Source: Diadophis punctatus similis
Lineage: Eukaryota; Chordata; Lepidosauria; Squamata; Dipsadidae
Direction: 5' to 3'
Assembly: GCA_023053685.1 (NCBI GenBank)
Contig: JALIGW010000005.1
Location: forward strand, 53,466,742 to 53,530,741
Length of the DNA stretch: 64,000 nucleotides
Part shown: positions 1-11,378 of the stretch, in pieces
Numbering within the stretch: position 1 is the stretch's first letter
How the letters are laid out: every line of letters starts with the position of its first letter
Program-made: the position numbers and the translations under genes
The notes under the pieces: generated by a model
The model's database searches: none
What the model was told of the DNA's origin: nothing
The model's input: only the letters and a program-made list of their open reading frames with translations

Positions 1-504
1 GTTCTGAGGAAACAGGATGTTGGTCTAGATGAATTATTGCTTTGATCTGTCAGCTCTCTTACATCCTTAGAGGTGAAATGGCCAAGGCATTTCAAAATCT
101 TGGAACCTGAAATGCTCAGGAGGCCTTTTGCTACATTATATTTTAGTTCTTGGAACTCTTCTCCTGCAGGGTATAGATGTACTTATCTTTTTCCAGTTTT
201 TAAATAAAAGTAGGAGCTTCCCCCAAATGTTGCAATGCATCCCTCCTCCTAAGAAGACGACTAATCCAGTTTAGAGTTCTAGATAACCATTCTCTCCCAG
301 CAGAATATTCCCCTTTGGATGTTTTGGAAAAGTTTTTGTTCTGTTGAGACTTCTTTGCCAAACATTTTATATTTCTAACAAGATGATTATTACGGTCTGG
401 CTTCTCACTAACCTCATGCTGGGTCCATGTCTGTTGATATACATCCCTTCTGTAAGGGAAAGCAACTGAAACTAGTCCCATTTTAGGAATAAATGCTGAC
501 TAGG

Positions 505-632
505 GGCTTTGGGCAAGTCAAACTCTTTCAGCTCAACTCATCTCACAAGGTTGTTGTTGTAGGGAAAAAGGCAGAGGAAGGAGCATTACATATGTTCTCT
601 GCCTTGAGTTATTTATAAAAATAATAAAGGTA
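505..632 (+). repeat. CORE/MIR-like SINE fragment
   Basis: GGGCAAGTCAAACTCTTTCA, CTCACAAGGTTGTTGTTG and GAGTTATTTATAAAAATAAT follow the order of reptilian MIR-type SINEs. Head missing. Confidence 0.65.
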
Positions 633-689
633 GATTTTTTAAAATCTAAAAAAAAATCTAATCTATGTTTGGTGGAGCATAGTCTAATA

Positions 690-1118
690 CAATGATGGTG
701 AACCTTTTTTGATTCACGTGCCAAAAGTGTATGTGCACACTTTTTCCCTATCCCAGTGCATGTGCACAACCCCCGCGCTGCCCCCTCCCATGCATGAATA
801 CAGCCCACAACCCTGTGCTGCCCCCGCGCATGCGCACAGGCCTCCTGAAGCCTGGGGACAGCAAAAAATGGCCCAACGGGGAAACTGGAAGTTCAGAAAC
901 AAACTTCCGGTTGGCCCGTTGGGCCGTTTTTCACCATCCCCAGGCTTCAGGAGGCTTTCCTGAAGCCTGGGGAGAGTGAAAATGGCCGAAAAGGCCAAAA
1001 ATCAGCTGGCCAGAGCGTACATGCACGCTGGAGCTGACATAGAGCAACACCTTGCGTGCCCTCAGATATGGCTCCGCGGGCCACCTGTGGCACGCGTGCC
1101 ATAGGTTCGCCATCACTG
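690..1118 (+). mobile_element. hAT MITE (CAGTGATGGCGAACC family), copy 1
   Basis: Terminal inverted repeats (CAATGATGGTGAACC / GGTTCGCCATCACTG) are flanked by a perfect 8-bp duplication GTCTAATA at 682-689 and 1119-1126. The interior holds an imperfect palindrome at 841-955 built on CTCCTGAAGCCTGGGGA. The TIR resembles the OposCharlie/OC1 hAT group. No transposase. Confidence 0.92.
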
Positions 1119-1126
1119 GTCTAATA

Positions 1127-1657
1127 TGAAAATAGTATGCTTGCATAATATATGGCCTTAAGAAGAAAGTAGCATTTTAGCACCCCGCCGCACACCACTG
1201 TATATGTTCACTTAATACAAAGGAAGTTATTGTTTTTTTGTAGACTTTGTTAGAGTTTATTAACTTTTAATGACAACAAAGAAAAAGTCTTATTTGCTGA
1301 TACTATGATTGGTTTAATGTTGCAAGCACAGCAAACCTTGGGCTTGCTTGCTTGTTTATATTATTTTAGTATCATTATAAGGAGTTTTACAGGCTTTGCT
1401 TACATTTAACCCTGAACTACATCTTGCTGCATTATTAAACCCAGAAAAAACTGCAATTAATATTGATTATGCTTGGTTAAAGCAAGCCAACTCCAAGCCA
1501 TGGTTTATGAAACTGGCTTATTTTCAGTTATCACAATCTGGATTAGACAATCGAAAATGGATGTTTCAGCATAATGCTCAAGGAGACGAGATGGGGTGGG
1601 ATTGGAAAGAGAATGGTGCAGTGTGTACTTACAGTACGTTAACCCATGGTCATGTGT
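1127..1657. other. Unassigned intronic DNA with an open stretch
   Basis: From about 1396 a plus-strand frame stays open for some 80 codons (AALLNPEKTAINIDYAWLK...) before the hAT MITE. I recognise no protein, and codon context does not suggest an exon. Confidence 0.4.
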
Positions 1658-1963
1658 CAGTGGTGGAATTCAAATTTTTTTACTACCGGTTCTGTGGGCA
1701 TAGCTTGGTGGGCATGGTGTGGCTCAGTGGGCGTGGCTTGGTGGGCGTGGCAGAAGGATACTGTAAACTCTCCATTCCCTCCCCACTCCAGGGGAAGGTT
1801 ACTGCAAAATTGCCATTTCCTCCCGATCAGCTGGGACTCGGGAGGAAGAGAATAGATGGGGGCGGGGCCAATCAGAGGTGGTATTTACCGGTTCTCCGAA
1901 CTAATCAAAATTTCCGCTACCAGTTCTCCAGAACTGGTCAGAACCTGCTGAATAACACCTCCG
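1658..1963 (+). mobile_element. hAT MITE (CAGTGGTGAAATC family), copy 1
   Basis: 306 bp with perfect duplication TCATGTGT at 1650-1657 and 1964-1971. It starts CAGTGGTGGAATTC and contains CTACCGGTTCTGTGGGC and, near the right end, GCCGGTTCTCC-type motifs. It interrupts a TA-flanked repeat whose end continues at 1972. Confidence 0.9.
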
Positions 1964-1971
1964 TCATGTGT

Positions 1972-2052
1972 GAAAAATGGTCGTCTCTTTTTTCAGTGCC
2001 ATTGTAACTTCGAATGGTCACCAAATGAACTTTTGTAAATCGAGGACTACCT
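1972..2052 (-). repeat. TA-flanked MITE fragment, copy 2
   Basis: Only the TTTTTTCAGTGCCATTGTAA end and the CGAGGACTACCT terminus, then TATATA. The rest is displaced or lost left of the hAT MITE at 1658-1963. Confidence 0.75.
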
Positions 2053-3489
2053 ATATATACTATAATCCCTATTTCACTATGTTATGAACTGCCCAGTAGT
2101 TTTCTTATGCTGAAGCTACAACTTTACGATTTTAGCATCTATTATTTTATACAAATTGCTAAAAAAAATATTCCTCTTCTTAAATAATTGCTTTTTCCCT
2201 GAATTAGTTTCCATGGTGTCTATAAGAACACAAATAAGTTTTAAAAAATTGTCTTTCTAAACTTCCTATTGATTTAGTTGTTTAATTGTTAGCATATGCT
2301 AGGACTTAAAAAACATTAAACTAGTTATACAATGGAAACAAAACACTCTTAGAGTGGTATTGATAACTTTAAAACATTTGGATGAAATCCCAATTTCTGA
2401 GAACTGGAGGAGGAAAAATGAATTGAATTACACTGTATGGCATTGTAGTGGGGAAAAGTTAAACGCATTTAACATAGAAGTGTATTATTTTTCTTTCTTT
2501 AGCTAAATGATTTTGCGTAATACATTTAAAAGAAGCATTATTGTCACTTGTTTAAAAGCCATGAGTTGATTCATTAGTTAAAAGCCATGATTAATCTGCT
2601 CAATTTTGCAAGAAATTTATTCTGCTTGCCCACATATTCAGCATATCTAAAGTCATTTTATTTGGTTTTACTTGTGGCTTGGATATTTGGATTATGTATT
2701 GTTCATTTTACAATTCAAAATTTGCATTATATTGGTATGTTGTCCTGAATGTTTTTTTTAAACTATTAAAGTTGAATACATAGGGCTTTTCAAATAAAAT
2801 AATAAACTGTAATATGAGTAAAATTATTAGGGAAGTATAGAAAGTATTTGCCTTTTCTCTCTTGGTTATTCATGAAAATGTCCTAATCATCATCACCTTA
2901 AAAAAGACTAAGCAGGAAGAGAAGAAAAGTTTATTCTAAGATTTTTTTTAATGAATTTCAGCAGCTTGGGGTAAGGAAATTTTGATTGTGTATCCGTATA
3001 GGCTGGTGCCTACCAATAGAATTGGCTCATCTGTAGTTTTTCCTGAGATGGGCTATTTTGGATTCCTATATTAGGTTTTTAGGGAAGTCCTCCTTGTTAT
3101 AGGATACCTTTTCCCTTGACGAAAAGGAAGTCTCCATTTTGCTTGGATCTCACAAACCTGTAACGTCCATCCAATTCTGATATACCTTTGGCCTATGTGG
3201 TAGACCTGGTCTGTCTATACAATTTTTATGTGCTTTCTTCGTAAACACCCTGAGTCATGACAGTTTAGGACAGTAGAGAAAATTATAAATTTGGGCTGAG
3301 TACACTGGGTACTCATAGCTATATTCCTACCACATTCAAAATTTAGGGTATCTTATTTAGAGCAGATCCTTTTATTGGTTTTTTCAGAACAATTACTGGA
3401 AAGATCAAGAAAAGACAGGCATGCCTTTTAATTTAAAGCTTCACACTGAGGACACCTTTATTTCTCTGTTAGGAAAATCACAGAAAGGG
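2053..3489. other. AT-rich intron, nothing recognised
   Basis: No long open frame, terminal repeat or SINE/LINE word seen. Confidence 0.5.
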
Positions 3490-3497
3490 TTTTGCAT

Positions 3498-3779
3498 CAG
3501 TGGTGAAATCTAAAACAAATTCCTACTGGTTCTGTGGGTGTGGCTTGGTGGGGTCATGTGACTGGGTGGGGGGTGGCTATGTAGTCATGTGACTGGGGGA
3601 GCAAAAGACAGAAACTCACTTTAACAATGTCCTGCTGGAGCAGGGTTGGACCTCCAGGTCCCTTCTAGCCCTGGATTATCCTCTGAAGCTGCATCTTGTG
3701 CCAGGTTTGTAGTCCTCCCTCCCTCCCTCCCTCCCTCCCTCCCTCCCTCCCTCCCTCCCTCCCTCCCTCCCTCCCTCCC

Positions 3780-3861
<82 letters not shown>

Positions 3862-4116
3862 TTCCTTCCTTCCTTCCTTCCTTCCTTCCTTCCTTCCTTT
3901 CCTTCCTTCCTTCCTTCCTTCCTTCTCTCTTTCTCTCTCTTCTTTCTTTCCACCCCATCCCGTTTTTGGCCTAGCAGGCTTCGGGGGGGGGGGAATGTTC
4001 TGAAGATCAGCTGTGCGACACGCGATTGTCAGAACTTTTAAAAAAACTTTGTTTTAGTATTTTTTACTACCGGTTCTGCGAACCAGTAACATTTTTTACT
4101 ACCGGTTTGGGCCATG
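3498..4116 (+). mobile_element. hAT-like element (CAGTGGTGAAATC family) with microsatellite core
   Basis: The left end CAGTGGTGAAATC and the TTCTGTGGGTGTGGCTTGG block match the family. Flanks TTTTGCAT (3490-3497) and GTTTGCAT (4117-4124) match at seven of eight. ACTACCGGTTCTG appears near the right. A long tetranucleotide array fills the centre. Confidence 0.7.
3712..3943 (+). repeat. Compound (CCCT)n-(CTTT)n-(CTTC)n microsatellite
   Basis: About 70 bases of CCCT, then about 78 of TTTC, then about 85 of TTCC with interruptions. A strict pyrimidine strand. The Lys/Glu/Arg or Pro/Ser/Phe open frames across it are not genes. Confidence 0.97.
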
Positions 4117-4348
4117 GTTTGCATACTAGTGAATATTCATGCTTTTCACTGCCACTCTAACTCCCATTCCCTCTTTCAGTTTTAAATATCCACCCCTCAG
4201 AGTTCACTGCTGACATGTGGTGATTTTCCCACCAAATGCTGGTAAGTGTGATTCTGTGGGAAAGCCACAAACACTGCATAATTCACAGCCAGTATGCTGT
4301 GAGCAGCCTGAAGGCTGCCCACCAATTTTAAGCATTGTTAGTCAATTA

Positions 4349-4692
4349 CAGATAATCCTAGATTTATAATCGATTGTTTAGTGATCATTCAAAATTACAA
4401 GGGCCCTGAAAAAAGTGATTTATGACCAGTCTTCTCGCTTAACAACCATCACAGCATCCCCACATTCAAAATTCAGGCACATGGCAACCATCATGTATTT
4501 ACAATGGTTGCATATCCAGGAATCATGTAATTGCCATTTGCGACCTTCCCAACCAGGTTCTGACACGCAAAGTCAATGGGAAAAGCCATATTTGTTTAAC
4601 AATCACATGATTCACTTAACAGCTGCATAATCATGGCAAAAAACGTTGTAAAATTGGGAGCAACTCACTTAACAACCTGTTTAGTAATGGTA
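4349..4692 (+). mobile_element. TA-flanked MITE (CAGGTAGTCCTYGACTTAC family), copy 1, 3'-truncated
   Basis: Degenerate left end CAGATAATCCTAGA after TA. Body words GCGACCTTC, CAAAGTCAATGGG and TTCACTTAACA follow the family order. The terminal complement is missing. Confidence 0.75.
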
Positions 4693-7250
4693 GGCTCCCA
4701 ACTAATACCTCAGTTTCAACCACTTAGGTAAACCAATAACTGAGTAAACAAAGGCAAGGAGATTGCATTGGCACATGGTTACCACAGACTACTATGCGGA
4801 TCCATTAACAAGAAACTAACCATAAACTTCTGAAGATCCTCTTGGCTTTGCAATCTGCCTAACAGAAAAATGAAGTTCTTCTGGCATTATCTGGTAAAGT
4901 TTATTGTGTTTGGTAGATTACTGACAAAAACTGTCACCAGAGGGATAACAAAACAGGCTTCAGAGGCTTCCATGATGCTTTTCCTGCAAGCGTGCAAAGC
5001 ACGGCTCAAACTTTCCAATGACAAAATCCCTTTTCCTTCCAATTCTAGTCAGAGTTTCCAAATGTCAGCACAATGGACTTTCATGAATTAACTTCTCCAA
5101 CAAATGTTTTTACTTCCCTGAAATAAAAAACTTTACCAGCAGCAGTTTATTTCTATAAGCCTGGTTTACTGCTTCTTTGCTGAGCCACTTTGTCTTATGC
5201 AGACCCAGATTTCAAGATGACCCAGAGGCAAATCAAAATTTAAAAATTTTAAGTAAACATAACATATGAAGACCCAATCAGGAGCATAACATAACTTTTG
5301 CTTTCTATTGTAGCTCCAATTTGCACTAAAACGGCAATGAAATTTGAAAGTATAAAAATCAACATCACTTTGGAAGCAGATAGGGAAGAACTGTAAATGG
5401 TTAATGTATCTTCCCTTGTTAAAAGTCCCAATCCAGATGCTGATTCAAACATTTACTTTGCAGTAAAGTAGAAAGCCAGTTATTGTAGCCAGAAGATTTT
5501 TCAAGCAACGTACTGTTTAGCCCAGCCAATAAATATCTACCCAAACACTAGGGGAGGGTTGATTTTATGCTAACCTACAATGTGCTTTCATTTTGGTTTT
5601 TGCAAATCCAGACATTGCAATTTGTAAACAGTTTTGCAAATACAGGCTAACAGAACTCCCTCTTTGGAAGTACTCATGATTGCTCATGATTCTATAAACA
5701 ATACAGAGACAAATGCACCAGCTCTCTCCCCTTCATCACTAAAAGAAAGATACATGTGGTGGTATATCTAATATGCCCTGGGAAAATGTGGGAGGAAACA
5801 AGATCATTGTAGAAGAGACACCTCAACCCAGGAGAAAGGGAGTCTGAGAAACACTATCTTAATTTTCTAGGTATGAGCTGTGAAAAATGGCTCTGACTAG
5901 CTTTCAGGATTCTCTAATTAGAAATAAAAGTATTTCCAAAAATCTAAGTGGTTCTTGTTTTCTGAGATTGCATACCCTAAAAGGGTCGATATGTGGATTT
6001 TAATCTGAAGAATTTCTTGTCCAATATGGCCACTGCTAAGTATTCTTGGACCAGTCCACACAACTAGAACACCTCAAGGTTAGAAAAATGTGCTTCCAAA
6101 GAATATAGCCTTCCGAAATAGCTTAGGTTCTAAACTACATATACTTTCCCTCCAACCAGAGGTGAGAGAAACATTAACAGGGGAAGCCATGACAGGATAA
6201 TCATAATGATGCTCTCATATAATTCCATATTAGTTTGAGATTCTTGGAGCTGCAGGTCAACATATATGAAGGGCAGAAGGAAGTTTGAGTTGATGGAACA
6301 ATTCCCCATAGAATAACGTAAGGCAGATTAGTAAAGAAGGATGAGATGAACTAATTACTTTTTGTAGCACTGATTATGTTACCTAGTTTGGATAATGAAA
6401 TGTTTGCAAGAAAACAACCAGTCTTAGAGAGCACCAAGAACTCCTAATTACTTTTTTTTTGTTTACATATCCTTCTTCCCCAGCAATGAGCTCTCTTCAA
6501 TAAGAAAAAAAAGGAGACTATGCAAATAATTCAACCAATCTGTAAAGATCAGAATGCTAGCCTTTCATAGTCTGAAAACTACTATGTATCCAGGAAATCC
6601 TGCCAGACAGTCAATGCTTGAAAATGACTGAGAAACATGGTATTTTGCCATCAAAAACAGAAGACAAGCAGGCTCTGGTTAAAAGGCTAAACTTTTGCCC
6701 AAATGAAACCTTTCCAAAATAAAGAGAATGTCTGCTGGCTGCTAGTTGACCTCAATTGAAAAAGGATGGCAAATCAGTGCCAATGCCAAGCCTTACCTAA
6801 CACAAGCCTGTGAATCAAAGAGATAAGAGTCGGCAAGACTGACTGAGAAGACACAAGAAACAATGCCAGTTTTGACATAATTATTACGATCCATCTCTAA
6901 CTTACGGTACATTCTTCTAACAAAGAAGAATGATATTACAGAGACAATCTAAACATCAGAAAGGAGATAGTATGAAAGAACAAGATTTAGGGGGATCTGA
7001 AGGTGTCCAAATACTAAATTTGGATCATTTAAGCTGTCTAAAACTCAAAATGAGAAATACTGATACTAATGTATCTGTAAAATTTAACAGGCCTGTTTTT
7101 CCCATTATGTGTCAAATGCAAAAAAAATCCCTATGTTTCTGATCCCATCCATGCTATGGAAACCATAAACAGGGTGCTGGTAGGTCTCTTATAACTTTTG
7201 GGCATCCTTTTGGTATCCTCATCATTTTTTTAAAAAAGCACCTTAAGAGT
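4693..7250. other. AT-rich intron, nothing recognised
   Basis: Apparently unique sequence; short open frames only. Confidence 0.5.
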
Positions 7251-7258
7251 CCTTAGAC

Positions 7259-7787
7259 CAGTGGTGGCGAACCTTTTTCGGCTCGCGTGCCAAAAAGGGG
7301 GGGCGCGCTCGCGCGCGCATGCCCACACCCATTCCCTCCCCCCCATGCATGCGCACACCACCCCATGCTGCCCCCTGCGCATGCGCACACCCCCCACCCC
7401 CGCGCAAAGGCTTACCGGAGCCTGGGACAACAAAACCGGCAAACCGGAAGTGCAAAAAAAACGCACTTCCGGTTTGCCGGTATGCTGTTTTTTGCACTCC
7501 GGAGGGTTCAGGGAAGCTCCCTGAAGCTCCTGAATGCAAAAAACTACAAAACGGACAAACCGGAAGTACGGAAAAGTGCACTTCCGGTTTGTCCGTTTTG
7601 TAGTTTTTTGCATTCCGGAGCTTCAGGGAGCTTCCCTGAACCCTCCGGAGTGCAAAAAACAGCACACCGGCAAACCGGAAGTGCGTTTTTTCGCACTTCC
7701 GGTTTGCCGGTGGGCAACCCTCGCGTGCCGGCTTCTATGGCTCCGCGTGCCACCTCTGGCACGCGTGCCATAGGTTCGCCACCACGG
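7259..7787 (+). mobile_element. hAT MITE (CAGTGRTGGCGAACC family), copy 2 with giant palindrome
   Basis: Perfect 8-bp duplication CCTTAGAC at 7251-7258 and 7788-7795; the termini are CAGTGGTGGCGAACC and GGTTCGCCACCACGG. The GC-rich outer parts have CG-alternating tracts. The interior 7434-7711 is a large palindrome. Several open frames on both strands are palindrome artefacts. Confidence 0.93.
7434..7711. repeat. Approximately 278 bp nested palindrome
   Basis: Arms of about 135 bases fold around a centre near 7572. Each arm contains its own smaller hairpin built on ACCGGCAAACCGGAAGTGC, for example 7435-7481. The ACTTCCGGTTTG motif and its complement occur six times. A DNA cruciform or a long RNA hairpin is possible. 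Confidence 0.9.
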
Positions 7788-8944
7788 CCTTAGACAATCA
7801 GAAGTCAATTTGGATACTTGACTTTCATCATCATCAGAATATATAATTGCAACATTCTTTGCATGTAGCTACCTTTGAAGACCACTTGAAAACCAATTAA
7901 CGCAGAATACAGGAGCCTACATGCTAACTGGAAATATGCTACTGCAATGTAACACTGTATTCCAATAGGTTTCAGAGTACTGTTAAAAATGTTATCCTTT
8001 ATTGCTTGGCTTCCAGACAACTTGAGGGTCATATCCTACAAGTATAACTGGACCTATGTGGAATGATGAGAATGGTTATGATTCTCTATCAACATAAAAG
8101 GGGTGGGAGATTTGAGACAGTGTTTTCCATGATGTTACCATTTTATAGAGGAAAAGTATGGGAGCAATAGGAAGGCCTTGAAGATGGAACTCTTCTGCAA
8201 GGTGTTTTAAGCCTAATGGTGATTAGTGGTTTAGGATTGGTGCCATAATTTTTAGTTTATCATAACATATTTTATCATTTTAAACTGTTGAGTGTATTCT
8301 CATGTTTTGTCATATTCTAAACGGTCACAAGTCAATCCTAATTCTACCAGTAAAAACAACCAAACAGATTTCCATAATCCCATATTACTAATTGCTGGTT
8401 GGAGTTGTCTAGAATGTGCCCAAAACTTCTTGCCTATTCCTGGACAAAGTCAGAAGGAGGCTGCTTCAAGAAGCATTTTACCCAGAAGAGAACAATGCTA
8501 AGAGCAGCAGGAAGATCAACAAGTCTCAATGGATCATTTTTCTAACTAAAAACAACAATTAAATGGAAAATAACTGGTATTAATTAGATGGTAGAATGAG
8601 ATATCAAAAATAAGTCAGCTGATTTTATTTTTCCATGGTTGCATGTATTCTTATCAAGGAAAACTTAAGAAAACTGCTGTTTTTAGTACTTGTTGATTTT
8701 GTCTATTAAAAAACCAGTATTCCCAAGATACATCTATAAACAATATTAAATAAGGATAGCAGCCAAGAATGTGAAATTGTCATTCAAGTGTTTAAATTAG
8801 GTCATTAAATAACATTAGCCTCAATCTTCACCCATAGCCTACAATACCATATAATTCTCTTGGTGGATATGTAGATTATTTAGATAATATAGAGAAAGTC
8901 TTTAAATATTCTAAAGCTGCATAAAATTCTTGGTATTTTTCATA

Positions 8945-9025
8945 AAAAAATTAAGCAGGTTTGGGTCTGGTCTGTACTTGAATGGGACTGTGGGCTAGAT
9001 TGGAAAATATAAAATAAAATAAAAT
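8945..9025 (+). repeat. 5S rRNA-derived SINE, 3' fragment
   Basis: TTAAGCAGGTTTGGGTCTGG then CTGTACTTGAATGGGA resembles the 3' half of 5S rRNA, followed by an AAAAT-rich tail. Confidence 0.6.
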
Positions 9026-10009
9026 CTTGGAAGAGGGCACTAGATAGCACTTCTCTACTGTTGCCAAGGTCTACAAGAAGTCATCAGGGGTCACGCTCAA
9101 CGCAAAGGAGACTTTACACAAAGGAGCAATTCTATATGGTAGCTTTTAAAGAACTGTGGTCTTCTGTCAGTAGTCCTAAAACTACAGAAAGCGTCTTTCT
9201 TCAGCTGTATGCTTACCAAGACTTGGAAATATACATAATTTTCTGTGCCCTGAAGGCTGTGATCTACACTGGACATAAAGTCACAAGTGCACTTACAATA
9301 CAAGTGCATTTCACATTGGCAGCATTATATTATGTAGGGTTTTCTGAGATTTCTTCCTTAAGGGTACAGAACAACTGACATTCTATTCTAATAATTTTCA
9401 AGTGAGGATATTAAATAGCTATGCAATAAAAACTAATAGCTAGAGAAGATCTACTGCTGCATCTCTGGGGCAAATTTTCTGAAATGCACTATACCTCTTG
9501 GCAATAAAACAACAAATTGAATGCAGAAATGAATATAATTCACCTATATTAAAACACATATTTTATATATTTTTTCAGTTTCAACCTATTACTTAGGGCC
9601 ATACTAGGTTTTGTACCAGGCGCTTCAGAATATACTCCAAAATTGGACAGGGTCAGGTTACAAAGTGATTCCAATTTGGAGGGACTCAGGATTTAAGGAG
9701 TAAAAAGTATGCCTTAAGGCACTTAAAATTCTTCCCACCCCAATGAAAAGCCTGAAGTCAAGTAGTTTTGCTTCTTCAATTCTTGGGAATCTCTGGTTAC
9801 CAGCAAAGTAGCTACTGTAGGCCAAATGAAAGTAACTTTGGGCCAGTAGATCTTCTCTAGTGATTAACACTCCACCTGCATTGTTGTGTGGGAAACAGGA
9901 AGTAGGAGAATTAGGTATGTTGATCACCTTGAGTTGACCTAAATAAATGAATAAGATAAAAATCTAATAATTGTAATAATAATACATGGAATCCAGGACT
10001 GTCCTTTTT

Positions 10010-10128
10010 GCATTTTCTGCTCAGTCCCTCTCTCTCAGCCCAATCCACTTCATAGGATTGAAGAAAAATCAAAGTACTACTATAAAGGCTGCCTTAGACT
10101 CCTGCGAAAAGTTGGGATAAATGTCCAA
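10010..10128 (+). repeat. CORE/MIR-like SINE 3' fragment
   Basis: CTCAGCCCAATCCACTTCAT, GGCTGCCTTAGACTCCTG and TTGGGATAAATGT follow the same family. Confidence 0.55.
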
Positions 10129-11239
10129 AAAGAAAATAAATACATTCTGGAGTAATAAGTATTTGCAAAAAGTGATCTTTGGAAAATTAGAAGTTTGTTG
10201 CATATTAAAAACTTATAGAAATAATTCATGCTGTTTAGACCATGCTTAGATCAGTGCTGAATGTTTGACATTGTAATTCTGAAAGAAACCAAAATTCATC
10301 TTGTTTTTGCATTTCGGCCTCTACTGTTATCAGCAAAATCATCAAAGGCCTCAATGGAGTACTGGTATGTTGAATTTTCCATGAGCAGAAGACATAACTT
10401 AGCTAAGTCTAACTTCAGATCTAACCCAAGTTTAAGGTCTTGCAGCTTCAGGCTGCCAGACAGCTTTCCTAATATGATTTAGTAAGTCTAATAATTCCAT
10501 CTTTGTGGTCTGTCAAGGCCAACTAACCAGCTAATCATGTTTTTTGGCATAAGAGGAGCTTTACATCACTCTGTTTTCACCACGTTAGGAAGGGATAGCA
10601 TTCAGTTTGAGACCTTGGTGGAACGCAATAAATGATTAGTTGGCTTTATTTTGACTTTCAAATCAGACATTATGCAGGCCTGTAGGAGAAAGTTTTACAA
10701 ACTATGTCACATCAAGACTCCATATGTATTTTGTTTCTGTGCATATAATAAGGGAAGGGAAACTGCATTTCATTTTAGTCCCCATATTCACTAATACATG
10801 CTAACACCACCATTTGACAAAAGATAGAGGTCACCATTTTGTCCCTTCTACAAGGGAATCAAAGGAAATGAGAAAGAGGCCATTCTGCCTGGAGATCACA
10901 TTTTTACTATCACCACATCATACAGAGGATTTCAAAGAAGAAATATAGAACTTTTGCTCACACCTTCAAAAGTGTAAAGACTGAACTCTGAAAAGATTCC
11001 ACTTGCTGCGTTGTTGTTTTGGGGCAGAAATTCTAAGCAATGTATGTGAAAACTTGGCAGACGTATGTAGAATTTTACAGAATACTGATCTGAGGACAAC
11101 TTCCACTGAATAGACAAAGACTGGGGATGGGGGCAGGTATCAGTTCTCTCCATGTATAAGTCCTAAAATTTGGTCAATATGCATAGAAACAAATTTAATA
11201 ATCTGAGTTAATCTACAAGTATAACTGCATTCTGTAGGG

Positions 11240-11370
11240 GAGGAGTGTCAAACTCACAGCCCGCGGGCCTGATGCATCACATGCTGGCCACCCCCACCCC
11301 CGTTTTAGCGAAGGGGGGGAAGTTGCGATACGTCACGTGATGACATGTCATCGCGAGTTTGACACCCCTG
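11240..11370 (+). mobile_element. Short hAT MITE (GGTGTCAAACTC family), copy 1
   Basis: 131 bp with inverted ends (GTGTCAAACTC / GAGTTTGACACCCCTG) and a perfect 8-bp duplication CTGTAGGG at 11232-11239 and 11371-11378. The interior includes GGCCTGATGCATCAC and a TCACGTGATG box. Confidence 0.92.
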
Positions 11371-11378
11371 CTGTAGGG

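Larger units (their letters stand above)
7796..11231. other. AT-rich intron with two SINE fragments
   Basis: Apart from the 5S-derived (8945) and CORE-SINE (10010) fragments, nothing recognised. An open frame at 9061-9378 resembles no known protein. Confidence 0.5.

Noticed and set aside
1396..2007. 203-codon open frame
   Set aside because: Second half is a hAT MITE and a TA-MITE end; the first 80 codons match no protein I recognise.
3621..4041. Lys/Glu/Arg-rich and Pro/Ser/Phe-rich open frames on both strands
   Set aside because: They are translations of the tetranucleotide array.
4200..4250. Minus-strand AAAATCACCACATG resembling Lys-Ile-Thr-Thr of WWTR1 exon 2
   Set aside because: The matching Trp codon is a Cys codon, a stop follows two codons later and upstream residues do not match; chance similarity.
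7230..7808. Cluster of open frames up to 168 codons
   Set aside because: Lie in a palindromic hAT MITE; the same words are read on both strands.
9061..9378. 105-codon open frame
   Set aside because: No recognisable motif or splice context; length is within chance for this much sequence.
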